Positions 8,459 to 16,593 of a stretch of DNA of 64,000 bases are shown here, in pieces. The stretch comes from Lachnospiraceae bacterium (GTDB lineage Bacteria > Bacillota > Clostridia > Lachnospirales > Bianqueaceae). Within the stretch, counting starts at the first letter, position 1; each line of letters starts with the position of its first letter. The notes under the pieces are model-generated. The model had not been told where the DNA came from. It did no database searches and saw only the letters and a program-made list of their open reading frames with translations. The DNA lies in NCBI GenBank assembly GCA_022794035.1, contig JAAWDX010000001.1:145936-209935 (forward strand), in the 5' to 3' direction. The position numbers and the translations under genes are program-made.

Positions 8459-9877
8459 ATGGGCGGTATATTTGGTGTCGTCTCTAAGGGCGACTGTACA
8501 ATGGATTTATACTTTGGCATTGATTATCATTCACATCTGGGAACGCGCAACGGCGGTATGGCGGTCTATACGGAAAGTGGATTTGACCGCTCCATCCACA
8601 AGCTGGAAAACGCACAGTTTAGAAATAAATTTGAAAACGCGGCTAACCGAATGCATGGTCATGTAGGGATTGGCTGTATCAGTGATTCAGAGCCTCAGCC
8701 TCTTTTGGTGCGCTCTAGCTTGGGGCATTTTGCGATCACAACAGTGGGACGAGTCAACAATCTGGATGAGCTGGTGAAGGAGCTTCTATTTGATCAGGCA
8801 GGGCATTTTCTGGAGATGAACGGAAATGAAATCAATCCCACCGAGGTAGTCGCTACGCTGATCAATCAAAAGGATACGATTGAAGAAGGGATCCGCTATG
8901 CACAGACGCGGATTGATGGATCTATGTCACTGATGGTGGCGACGAAGGACGGAATTTATTGCGGTCGTGACCTGGTAGGAAGAACGCCGATTATTTTGGC
9001 GCAGAAGGATGATGGAAGCCTATGCGCCTCTTTTGAGTCACATGCCTATCTGAATTTGGGCTATCGAACCATTCGCGAGCTTGGTCCGGGAGAGGTCGTC
9101 TTTTTATCAGAAAAGGGTGTGGAAAACAAGATTCCGCCCATGGATAAGAAGCGCGTATGCTCCTTCCTGTGGACCTATTATGGATATCCTACGGCGACCT
9201 ATGAGGGTGTTAATGTAGAGGAATCCCGCTATCGCTGCGGAGCCCTTATGGCAGAGGCAGATGAAAAGGACCATCTAGAGCTTGACAGTGTAGGCGGCAT
9301 CCCTGATTCCGGATTAGCAGCGGCCATTGGCTATGCCAATCGTTCGGGTGTCCCTTTTAAACGTCCGTTTATTAAATATACGCCCACATGGCCGCGCAGC
9401 TTCATGCCCACGCATCAAAGCGTGAGAAATCTGATTGCCCATATGAAGCTCATCCCTGTGCATGAACTGATTCAGGATAAAAAGCTGCTATTTATCGATG
9501 ATTCGATTGTACGCGGTACGCAGCTCAGAGAAACCGTTGACTTTTTATATCAGAGCGGCGCCAAAGAGGTGCATGTGCGTCCCGCGTGTCCGCCGATCAT
9601 GTTTGGCTGTAAGTATATCAATTTTTCGCGTTCCACATCCGACATGGACCTGATTGCCCGTCGTATCATTGTCAAACTGGAAGGCGGCATCCCAAGCGAG
9701 GATCGCTTTAAGCTCTATACCGATGCCTCCACACAGGAATATCAGAATATGGTAGAAGAAATCCGCAAGGAAATGCATTTTACCAGCCTCAAATTCCCCA
9801 GTCTGGAAATGCTGGTCAAATCGATCGGCATTCCCGAATGTGAGCTCTGCACCTATTGCTGGAACGGAAAGGAATAA
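8459..9877 (+). CDS. PurF-like phosphoribosyltransferase with inactive glutaminase domain
   Basis: 472 residues aligned by eye to amidophosphoribosyltransferase. The C-terminal half keeps the PRPP-binding loop FIDDSIVRGTQ (345-355) and cysteines resembling the Fe-S ligands of Bacillus PurF (Cys386 region, CELCTYC at 461-467). The N-terminal Ntn domain is degenerate: the sequence begins MGGIFGV instead of MCGIFGV, so the nucleophile Cys is Gly2; the Arg-containing glutamine-site motif (RYSTAG type) is VGIGCIS at 69-75; the oxyanion-hole Asn is Val96. It therefore should not hydrolyse glutamine. It may be ammonia-dependent or serve another PRPP reaction (inference). It follows purE by 20 bases. 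Confidence 0.85.
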   Translation: MGGIFGVVSKGDCTMDLYFGIDYHSHLGTRNGGMAVYTESGFDRSIHKLENAQFRNKFENAANRMHGHVGIGCISDSEPQPLLVRSSLGHFAITTVGRVNNLDELVKELLFDQAGHFLEMNGNEINPTEVVATLINQKDTIEEGIRYAQTRIDGSMSLMVATKDGIYCGRDLVGRTPIILAQKDDGSLCASFESHAYLNLGYRTIRELGPGEVVFLSEKGVENKIPPMDKKRVCSFLWTYYGYPTATYEGVNVEESRYRCGALMAEADEKDHLELDSVGGIPDSGLAAAIGYANRSGVPFKRPFIKYTPTWPRSFMPTHQSVRNLIAHMKLIPVHELIQDKKLLFIDDSIVRGTQLRETVDFLYQSGAKEVHVRPACPPIMFGCKYINFSRSTSDMDLIARRIIVKLEGGIPSEDRFKLYTDASTQEYQNMVEEIRKEMHFTSLKFPSLEMLVKSIGIPECELCTYCWNGKE

Positions 9878-9882
9878 GCAGC

Positions 9883-11001
9883 ATGCTACCGCAGGATTTG
9901 ATTGAAACATTAGAAACGCCTTGCATCGTCATCGACGAGCGCATTGCAAAAGAAAATATAAAGCGGATGCAGCAGCAGGTCAGTGCTTGCGGCTGCAAGC
10001 TGCGTCCCCATATTAAAACGCATAAAATGCCCTATTTCGCCCAGCTGCAGCTGGCAGCTGGCGCTGAGGGAATCTGCAGCTGCAAGGTATCAGAAGCCGA
10101 GATCATGGCAGACGGCGGCATAGAGGATATTTTCCTTGCTTACCCACTGGTGGGCAAAAGGAAATTGGCTCGTGCCATGGCGCTGGCTAAGAGAGTCCGC
10201 AGACTGATCCTCGCGGTGGACAGTACTGCGCAGGCGCAGGCGCTGCATGATGCGGCGCAGGAAGCGGGCATTAAGGTGGAAGTGCGCATGGAGGTGGATA
10301 CGGGCGCGAAGCGGACCGGCGTGACCAGAGAGCATGTGCAGGAGCTGGCGCTGGCTTTGAAGCAGATGCCGCATCTGAATCTGACGGGTATCTATACGTT
10401 TAAGAGCTTGATTTTGGGTGAGAAGCCTACGGAGGATAATGAAGCGGCCGGCCAAGAGGAGGGCGAGCTGCTGCGGGATATAGCGGCGCAGCTGGCGGCG
10501 CTTGGGTTTGAGAATCTGGAGATCAGCGGAGGCTCTACGCCGACAGGGCTTTATGTGGCGAAGAGCGGATGTGTGGATGAGGTGCGTCCGGGGACTTATA
10601 TTTTTAATGATTATATGCTGATTCAGGAGAAGGCAGCGCTGCCGGAGCAGGTGGCGGTGCGGCTGTATGCCACGGTCGTGAGCGTGCCGGCGAAGGAATA
10701 TGCGGTGATCGACGGAGGCACCAAAACGTTTCCGATGGATATTTTGCTTGATCAGCCGCCCTATTTTTATCCGTCCTATGCCATGGTGCAGGGACGGGAG
10801 GATCTGCAGCTTAGACGAATGAATGAGGAGCATGGCATCCTGACGAGCACAAAGGGGGATGTGCAGCTGCAGGTGGGTCAGGTGCTGGAGCTGATGCCGG
10901 TGCATGTCTGTACGGCAATCAATATGCAAAATCAGGTCTATATTTATGACGGCAAGACGCTGCGCAAGGAGAAAGTGGCTGCGCGCGGCATGCTGGTTTA
11001 A
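9883..11001 (+). CDS. D-threonine aldolase / D-serine dehydratase-like PLP enzyme
   Basis: Fold-type III PLP enzyme with an alanine-racemase-like N-terminal barrel and a C-terminal metal-binding domain. The PLP lysine lies in RPHIKTHKMPYFA (about residues 42-54). Barrel motifs VRMEVDTGAKRTGV and EISGGSTPT follow, and the C-terminal His-x-Cys zinc motif is seen in MPVHVCTAIN. Either retro-aldol cleavage of D-threonine-type substrates or D-serine dehydration is possible. Start chosen at ATG 9883, after AAAGGA and 5 bases past the upstream stop. The adjacent RidA gene fits an enzyme that releases enamine/imine intermediates. Confidence 0.82.
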   Translation: MLPQDLIETLETPCIVIDERIAKENIKRMQQQVSACGCKLRPHIKTHKMPYFAQLQLAAGAEGICSCKVSEAEIMADGGIEDIFLAYPLVGKRKLARAMALAKRVRRLILAVDSTAQAQALHDAAQEAGIKVEVRMEVDTGAKRTGVTREHVQELALALKQMPHLNLTGIYTFKSLILGEKPTEDNEAAGQEEGELLRDIAAQLAALGFENLEISGGSTPTGLYVAKSGCVDEVRPGTYIFNDYMLIQEKAALPEQVAVRLYATVVSVPAKEYAVIDGGTKTFPMDILLDQPPYFYPSYAMVQGREDLQLRRMNEEHGILTSTKGDVQLQVGQVLELMPVHVCTAINMQNQVYIYDGKTLRKEKVAARGMLV

Positions 11002-11055
11002 ATGCGGCGCTTGGCGGCCCAAGGGCTGCTTGCAATAAATTTTTGATAAGGAGAG

Positions 11056-11511
11056 ATGAAAATGAGCATTTATGACGTATTAAAGGAAAAAGGAATTACA
11101 CTGCCTCCCGCGCCTCCGAAGGGCGGATTGTATACGCCGGTTAAGGAATTTGGCGAAAAGCTGATTTATGTTTCCGGCTGCGGCTGTAACATCGGTGATG
11201 AGATTGGCTGCGGCAAGCTGGGAAAGGAAATCACGGTCGAAGAGGGCAAGAAATGGGCGCGCAATGCGATGCTGAATGTGCTGTCGGTGGTGGATGCGAA
11301 TGTGGGCTTGGATCAGATAAAGAGTTGTGTAAAGATGCTGGCCTTCGTTGCAAGCGATCCTGATTTTTATCAGCAGCCGGCGGTGGCTAACGGCGCCAGT
11401 GAGCTTTTGATGGAGGTATTTGGCGAGGTTCCGTCCCGTTCTGCAGTGGGCATGGTATGCCTGCCGGATAATCTGCCGATTGAGATCGAAATGATTTTCG
11501 AGTTAAAATAA
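11056..11511 (+). CDS. RidA/YjgF-family enamine/imine deaminase
   Basis: 151-residue RidA-family protein; RidA hydrolyses reactive 2-aminoacrylate-type imines released by PLP enzymes. Seen: YVSGCGCNIGDE, NAMLNVLSVVDAN, and the C-terminal active-site region SRSAVGMVCLP, which keeps the family Arg, followed by IEIEMIFEL. It has a ribosome binding site AAGGAGAG and lies about 50 bases after the PLP enzyme, so the two probably act together. Confidence 0.9.
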   Translation: MKMSIYDVLKEKGITLPPAPPKGGLYTPVKEFGEKLIYVSGCGCNIGDEIGCGKLGKEITVEEGKKWARNAMLNVLSVVDANVGLDQIKSCVKMLAFVASDPDFYQQPAVANGASELLMEVFGEVPSRSAVGMVCLPDNLPIEIEMIFELK

Positions 11512-11518
11512 AATTCAT

Positions 11519-12574
11519 ATGAAAAGAAAGACATTTGGCTGGATACTAAGCGGCGTCATTCTTTTCATAGCAGTCATAACGGCACTCTTTTTTCTTTTGT
11601 TTTATACGAAGGCATGTGATTTTTGGCATCTGACAGGGCTAGAGGAAGGTCAGATTGAGGAGATTTATATTTCGTATTTAGGAGAGGAAAACAGAGTGCC
11701 TTTATCTGCTGGCTATAAAGAGGGTTTATTAGCAGCGCTTAGCGGCAGCGAGCTGAAACAGGTTAAGGACGAGGAGCAGCCTGTTTTTGAAAGTGCGTAC
11801 CGTATTTGGTTTGAAATAGACGGGGAACTGCGGCAATATCCATTTTATTGGTTTTCCGGCAGGCGTCCCCTATCGACGCTGGCAGAGCAGAATCTGGATG
11901 AAAGCACAAAAGGATATGCCAGCGGTCTCTATGAATATCAGGATCGAAGATTTGACGTGCAGGTGGGAGACAGGCGCTTTCATTTTGAGCAGGCACGGGA
12001 TGCGTTTTGGAATGAGGATATCAGCGAGCGGGCTTTTAAGGAAGCGGCCGCGGCAGCGGGAAGGCCGCAGCGTTATGAGCTGGATGGCTATGATGCAGAG
12101 GGAATGCATATCATAGATATGCCGACCGCGGTAGAGGGGCTTTATGATGAAGGAAAGACGGCTCAGGAGCTTATGGAGGCTTCTGAGCTGGTGATCGTCG
12201 CTGAGTGGATGGGCACAGTGCATGAAGAGCCAGAATATGATTTATATGGCATGGATGTATTTAAACCGCTGCAGGTCTGGAAAGGGAAGGAAGGCTTTTC
12301 ACAGCTGATTTATTGTCCAAAATGGCAATATGGAGATCGTATTCTCAGGGACGGAAGCAGCGTCGTGGTATATCCGCCGGCATGTACAGCCATTTTTGAA
12401 AAGAACCGTGAGTATGTGCTTTGTCTGCATATAGAAGAGGAGAAGCAAGGGAGGCCTGTGGTGGCGACGCTGGTAGGAGGCCGCATGTTTGGCGCAGGGA
12501 TTTTACAGAATGGACGTATATATCCTGCTTATAATACGGAGTTTCATCCGTTTAACGGAATGGTGAAGCCATAA
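11519..12574 (+). CDS. Unknown protein, single N-terminal membrane anchor
   Basis: 351 residues, not recognised. An N-terminal basic start (MKRKT) and a hydrophobic segment at about residues 7-29 predict a membrane anchor or uncleaved signal with the rest outside the cell. The C-terminal half (about 215-340) contains alternating beta-like segments (LVIVAEWMGTVHEE, DVFKPLQVWKG, REYVLCLHIEEE) similar in style to extracytoplasmic domains of Bacillota lipoproteins. There is no lipobox. It starts 7 bases after the RidA stop; the ribosome binding site is weak. Confidence 0.6.
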   Translation: MKRKTFGWILSGVILFIAVITALFFLLFYTKACDFWHLTGLEEGQIEEIYISYLGEENRVPLSAGYKEGLLAALSGSELKQVKDEEQPVFESAYRIWFEIDGELRQYPFYWFSGRRPLSTLAEQNLDESTKGYASGLYEYQDRRFDVQVGDRRFHFEQARDAFWNEDISERAFKEAAAAAGRPQRYELDGYDAEGMHIIDMPTAVEGLYDEGKTAQELMEASELVIVAEWMGTVHEEPEYDLYGMDVFKPLQVWKGKEGFSQLIYCPKWQYGDRILRDGSSVVVYPPACTAIFEKNREYVLCLHIEEEKQGRPVVATLVGGRMFGAGILQNGRIYPAYNTEFHPFNGMVKP

Positions 12575-12669
12575 AAAAATTTTTTAAAAGTGAATGGATT
12601 TATGCTGGAGAATCGTATTATAGATGAATGAGGTCAGAAATGACTGTTTGAAAACAAGGAGGACTGCGT

Positions 12670-12963
12670 ATGCAAAAAGCAATCATCGGAATTTTAACAG
12701 TAGTGATGGCGTTATCATCCGGGGCAGCCGCTGTTGTGCCGGCAGAAAAGGAAATCACCCCGAGCTTTGTGGATGTAGATCAAAATGGGGTTTGTGACAA
12801 TTTTGAAAATGGTTGCGGCTATATCGATGAGGACAGTGATGGGGTGTGCGATTATTATGATGGACATCATCAGGGCTGGCCCGGTCAAAATCAGGGCGGC
12901 CGCGGTCATGGCAGAAATTGTGAGGATGGCCATGGGCACAGAGGCAGATGTAATCGGTCATAA
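12670..12963 (+). CDS. Small secreted Asp/Gly/His-rich protein with EF-hand-like loops
   Basis: 97 residues. A signal peptide is evident (MQKAIIGILTVVMALSSGAAA). It is followed by two calcium-loop-like segments, DVDQNGVCDNF and DEDSDGVCDYYDG, each with a Cys, and a Gly/His-rich tail ending in CEDGHGHRGRCNRS. Metal or calcium binding is inferred from composition. The strong site AAGGAGG lies at 12656-12662. It starts an operon with an ECF sigma factor and its anti-sigma factor, whose C-terminus carries a similar CGHGHR tail. Confidence 0.7.
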   Translation: MQKAIIGILTVVMALSSGAAAVVPAEKEITPSFVDVDQNGVCDNFENGCGYIDEDSDGVCDYYDGHHQGWPGQNQGGRGHGRNCEDGHGHRGRCNRS

Positions 12964-12974
12964 GGGATTTTGAA

Positions 12975-13460
12975 ATGCGGAGCGAACAAGAGGTCAATCG
13001 GGCAATCGAACGGTATGCAGATACAATTCGGCGGCTTTGCATGATACACTTAAAAAATTACGCAGACACAGAGGACATATTTCAAACAGTATTTTTGAAG
13101 TATGTCCTTAGCTGTGTTTCATTTGAAAGTGAGGAGCATGAAAAAGCCTGGTTCATTCGGGTCACCATCAATGCCTGCAAGGATTTTCTTAAAAATTTTT
13201 TTCGCAGCCATACGGTTTCTTTAGAAGAAATACTGGATCAGCCGGCTGAAATGAATCCGGATCACAAAGAGGTTTTAGAAGCAGTGCTGGCTCTTCCGGA
13301 AAAGTATAGAAATGTAGTATACCTGCATTATTTTGAAGGGTACACAGCGCCGCAGATCAGCCGCATTTTGAATAAAAATGTCAATACAATTTATACGCTC
13401 CTGACTCGTTCCAGACAAATGCTACGGGAAAGGCTGGGAGGTGATGTATATGAGGGATAG
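12975..13460 (+). CDS. ECF-family RNA polymerase sigma factor
   Basis: 161-residue sigma-70 family member with only regions 2 and 4. Region 2: YADTEDIFQTVFLKYV near residues 31-46. Region 4: LPEKYRNVVYLHYFEGYTAP and ISRILNKNVNTIYTLLTRSRQML near 112-152. It directs RNA polymerase to stress or envelope promoters under the control of the membrane anti-sigma factor encoded next, with which it overlaps by 11 bases. Targets are unknown; autoregulation of the operon is likely. Confidence 0.9.
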   Translation: MRSEQEVNRAIERYADTIRRLCMIHLKNYADTEDIFQTVFLKYVLSCVSFESEEHEKAWFIRVTINACKDFLKNFFRSHTVSLEEILDQPAEMNPDHKEVLEAVLALPEKYRNVVYLHYFEGYTAPQISRILNKNVNTIYTLLTRSRQMLRERLGGDVYEG

Positions 13461-14220
13461 AATAAAGCAAAGCTTTGAGCAGATTCAGGCAGAGGAAGCA
13501 TTGAAGGAGAGTACAAAAGCTTTCTTGATGAAAAAAACACATGGATATGCAAGGGTTAAAAAAGAAAGGCATTTTTATCGTTTATGCACGGCAGTATGTA
13601 TGTGTTTTTTGTTGATTGCTGCCGGCTGCGGCTGGGTGTATTATACGCCAACGGCGGAGATCAGTATAGATATCAATCCATCTATCGAACTGAAAATCAA
13701 TCGATTTGATAGGGTGATTGCGGTCAGCAGTTATAATAAAGACGGGGCAGCATTAGCAGAGGGTCTGCATGTTAAGCATATGAATTATTATGAAGCCTTG
13801 GATCAGATATTAGCTAGTGAGGGAATTGCTCTCTTGTTATCGGATGATGAGATTATGGCTATTACGGTTACAGCCAAAGAGGAAGCACAATCAGCAGCTA
13901 TTTTTTCAGACGTTGAGTCATGCGCGGCACATCATGGCAATATGTATTGCTATTCGATGTCCTCTAGTGAGGCAGAGGAGGCGCATAAGACAGGACTCTC
14001 CTGTGGAAAGTATAAGGCTCTTTTAGAGCTGCAGCGCCTGGATCCTTCTATCACACCAGCAGCCGTGCAGAATATGACGATGAGACAGATTCGCGACTGG
14101 ATCGATGCATTATCAGCAGAGTCTGATACAATAGAGGAAGAGACGATAGATCAGGAGAATTCTTCACAGGCCTGTGGACAGGGAGAATGCGGCCATGGGC
14201 ACAGATATGGCAGGAAATAA
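13450..14220 (+). CDS. Membrane anti-sigma factor with RsgI-like extracytoplasmic domain
   Basis: 256 residues: a short cytoplasmic N-terminus that should bind the ECF sigma factor, a membrane segment near residues 42-63 (LCTAVCMCFLLIAAGCGWVYY), then an extracytoplasmic RsgI-like segment, AEISIDINPSIELKINRFD, and a C-terminal tail ending GQGECGHGHRYGRK. ATG 13450 is preferred because GGGAGGTG (13436-13443) is 6 bases upstream; it overlaps the sigma gene. The His/Cys tail, shared in style with the first protein of the operon, suggests metal sensing (inference). An intrinsic terminator follows. Confidence 0.8.
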   Translation: MRDRIKQSFEQIQAEEALKESTKAFLMKKTHGYARVKKERHFYRLCTAVCMCFLLIAAGCGWVYYTPTAEISIDINPSIELKINRFDRVIAVSSYNKDGAALAEGLHVKHMNYYEALDQILASEGIALLLSDDEIMAITVTAKEEAQSAAIFSDVESCAAHHGNMYCYSMSSSEAEEAHKTGLSCGKYKALLELQRLDPSITPAAVQNMTMRQIRDWIDALSAESDTIEEETIDQENSSQACGQGECGHGHRYGRK

Positions 14221-14242
14221 AAATAAGGACAGAGTAAACTCC

Positions 14243-14296
14243 ATAGACAGCACACGATCCCTTTTATAAAAAAGGATGCAGCGCTGTCTATTTTTT
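14243..14296 (+). terminator. Intrinsic terminator of the ECF sigma operon
   Basis: Long stem ATAGACAGC (14243-14251) / GCTGTCTAT (14283-14291) with an inner ATCC..GGAT helix, followed by a T-run. Confidence 0.8.
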
Positions 14297-14333
14297 ATGT
14301 AAACAGCTCAAGTAAGTTTTCTTTTAAAATTAC

Positions 14334-14362
14334 TTGACAAGTTAACTATTAAAAAGTATACT
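14334..14362 (+). promoter_or_regulatory. marR-ABC promoter with probable MarR operator
   Basis: TTGACA at 14334-14339 and TATACT at 14357-14362, spacer 17. The heptamer TTAACTA occurs twice, at 14342-14348 and 14364-14370, on either side of the -10 box; this placement suits binding by the MarR-family product of the first gene. Confidence 0.75.
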
Positions 14363-14393
14363 ATTAACTAGTTGATAAAAGGAGGTAAAAAAA

Positions 14394-14882
14394 GTGAAAA
14401 CAGAGGTGCAGGAGCGGCAGCATACGATGATGGGAAAGATCATGCGGATCATGCATGACCATAAGCGGGTCATCGACCGGTATTTGTCCGCAACTAATCT
14501 GCATAAAAGTCAGCATCGACTGGTTATGGCATTATCCTATTTAGGTAAGGGAATGTCACAGCGAGATTTGGCAGTAAGGCTTAATATTACGCCGGCCGCC
14601 ATTGCTGTGACGGTGAAAAAGCTGGCAAGGGACGGGATCATTGAAAAAAAACCATCAGAAGATGATATGCGGTTTAACAAAGTAGAGATTACGGAGAAGG
14701 GCCGGCAGATTGCCAAGGAAAGCAAACAGGTATTTGAATATATCGATGCAAAAATGTTTGATGGATTTTCGGAGGAGGAGATGGCGCTGTTTGAGGAGTA
14801 TCTTAACAGAGTGCAGGCAAATCTTTCCGATGTGTTAGGAAAAGAGGTGTTAAAAAATGAAAAGATGGATGAAATACGTTAA
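14394..14882 (+). CDS. MarR-family transcriptional regulator
   Basis: 162-residue winged-helix regulator. The HTH region reads GMSQRDLAVRLNITPAAIAVTVKKLARDGIIEKK, followed by the wing DDMRFNKVEITEKGR (about residues 54-102). GTG start at 14394, 7 bases after AGGAGG (14380-14385). The gene end overlaps the first ABC exporter gene by 26 bases. It most likely represses the exporter operon through the repeats at 14342-14370 (inference). Confidence 0.92.
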   Translation: MKTEVQERQHTMMGKIMRIMHDHKRVIDRYLSATNLHKSQHRLVMALSYLGKGMSQRDLAVRLNITPAAIAVTVKKLARDGIIEKKPSEDDMRFNKVEITEKGRQIAKESKQVFEYIDAKMFDGFSEEEMALFEEYLNRVQANLSDVLGKEVLKNEKMDEIR

Positions 14883-16593
14883 GCCGTATTGGGTGTATTT
14901 TGTGGTCGGTCCGCTGCTTATGATCATAGAGGTTGTCGGTGAGGTGTTCATGCCTAAATTTATGGCACAGATCATCAATAACGGTGTGCAGCATCAAAAT
15001 GTAGGCTATATCATTACGATGGGGCTGGTCATGCTGGTGACGGCGGTCCTGATGATGCTGGGCGGCATTGGAGGCTCCTATTTTGGCGCAAAGGCCTCTA
15101 TCAATTTTGGCGCTGATGTGCGCCATGATGTATTTTCGAAAGTGCAGAAATTTTCATTTAGCAATATCGATAAATTTTCTACGGCTTCTCTGGTCACACG
15201 GCTGACCAATGATGTAACGCAGATGCAAAATTTTATCAATATGCTGCTTAGAATGTGCCTTCGGTCGCCGGGCATGCTGATTGGCGCATTGATCATGGCC
15301 ATCAATATCAATGCCAGACTGGCTCTGATTTTGGCTGTAATTATGCCGGTGATGGCCATCACGATGATTTTTGTGCTCAAAAAAGGATTTCCGCGGTTTG
15401 GTATTATGCAGACCAAGATAGATGGCCTGAATACGAGTATTCAGGAAAATCTGACCAATGTACGTGTAGTTAAGTCCTTTGTGCGCGAGGAGCAGCAGAA
15501 TCAAAAGTTTCAGGAAGCAAACCGCGATCTGAAAAAAGCGGGACTGAGCGCGATGAATGTGGTCATTCTGACAATGCCACTGATGAACTTTTTTATGAAC
15601 TTTACCTCGCTGGCCGTTGTTTGGTTTGGCGGCAGGCAGGTAATGGTCGGCGGTATGCAGATCGGCGATTTAACGGCATTTGTGACCTATATTACACAGA
15701 TCCTGTCCTCGCTGATGATGCTTTCGATGATCTTTATGAATGCATCCCGCGCAATGGCTTCCTCCAAACGTCTTAAAGAGGTGCTGGATGAAAGGATTGA
15801 TCTGAATGATGAGAATGCCAGATATCCGGAGCGCAAGGTGACGGAAGGACGGATTGAATTTAAAAATGTGAATTTCCGGTATTATAAAAACAGCCAGGAA
15901 AAGGTGCTGGATGAGGTCAATTTGACAATTGAGCCGGGACAGACTGTAGGCATTATTGGCTCTACCGGATGCGGCAAAACAACGCTGGTGTCCATGATTC
16001 CGCGTTTATATGATGCAGATGAAGGACAGATTTTAGTGGACGGCATCGATGTGCGCGATTATAAGCTGGAGAACCTGCGTGACGGCGTGGGCATGGTGCT
16101 GCAGAAAAATGTACTGTTTTCCGGCAGCATTAAAGAAAACCTTCTTTGGGGTGATGAAAACGCAACGGATGAAGAGATTTATGCGGCAGCAGAGAGCGCG
16201 CAGGCACATAGCTTTGTACAGAGCTTTACGGATGGATACCAGATGGAGCTTGGACAGGGCGGCGTAAATGTATCCGGAGGGCAGAAGCAGCGCCTTTGTA
16301 TTGCCAGAGCGCTTTTGAAAAAGCCGAAGATCCTGATCTTAGATGACAGCACCAGCGCCGTGGATACGGCGACAGAGGCCCGCATCAGAGAGGCTTTTAA
16401 TCATGAGCTTAAGGATTCTACCAAAATCATTATCGCGCAGCGCATCACGTCGGTGCAGGATGCCGATGAAATCATAGTGGTCAACGAGGGCAAGATCACC
16501 GGTATCGGTACGCATGAGCAGCTGCTGCAGCATAATGAAGAATATCAGGAGATTTATTATTCTCAGATGGATAAAAAGGAGGTGACTGTATAA
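14857..16593 (+). CDS. ABC exporter subunit A (TM-NBD half transporter)
   Basis: 578 residues: six-helix exporter domain in the first 320 residues followed by an ATPase domain with Walker A GSTGCGKTT near 368-376, signature VSGGQKQR and Walker B ILILDDSTSAVD. Where the catalytic Glu is expected after Walker B the sequence has Asp (LDDSTS), typical of the degenerate partner in a heterodimeric exporter. The gene overlaps marR and is joined by TAATG to the second subunit. Multidrug or lipid export is the usual role; the substrate is unknown. Confidence 0.92.
   Translation: MKRWMKYVKPYWVYFVVGPLLMIIEVVGEVFMPKFMAQIINNGVQHQNVGYIITMGLVMLVTAVLMMLGGIGGSYFGAKASINFGADVRHDVFSKVQKFSFSNIDKFSTASLVTRLTNDVTQMQNFINMLLRMCLRSPGMLIGALIMAININARLALILAVIMPVMAITMIFVLKKGFPRFGIMQTKIDGLNTSIQENLTNVRVVKSFVREEQQNQKFQEANRDLKKAGLSAMNVVILTMPLMNFFMNFTSLAVVWFGGRQVMVGGMQIGDLTAFVTYITQILSSLMMLSMIFMNASRAMASSKRLKEVLDERIDLNDENARYPERKVTEGRIEFKNVNFRYYKNSQEKVLDEVNLTIEPGQTVGIIGSTGCGKTTLVSMIPRLYDADEGQILVDGIDVRDYKLENLRDGVGMVLQKNVLFSGSIKENLLWGDENATDEEIYAAAESAQAHSFVQSFTDGYQMELGQGGVNVSGGQKQRLCIARALLKKPKILILDDSTSAVDTATEARIREAFNHELKDSTKIIIAQRITSVQDADEIIVVNEGKITGIGTHEQLLQHNEEYQEIYYSQMDKKEVTV

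Noticed and set aside
10090..11022. 310-codon ORF on the minus strand, antisense to the PLP enzyme
   Set aside because: His/Arg/Leu-rich shadow of a real gene with clear family motifs on the plus strand. The same applies to other long antisense frames such as 5637-6254 and 41967-42533.
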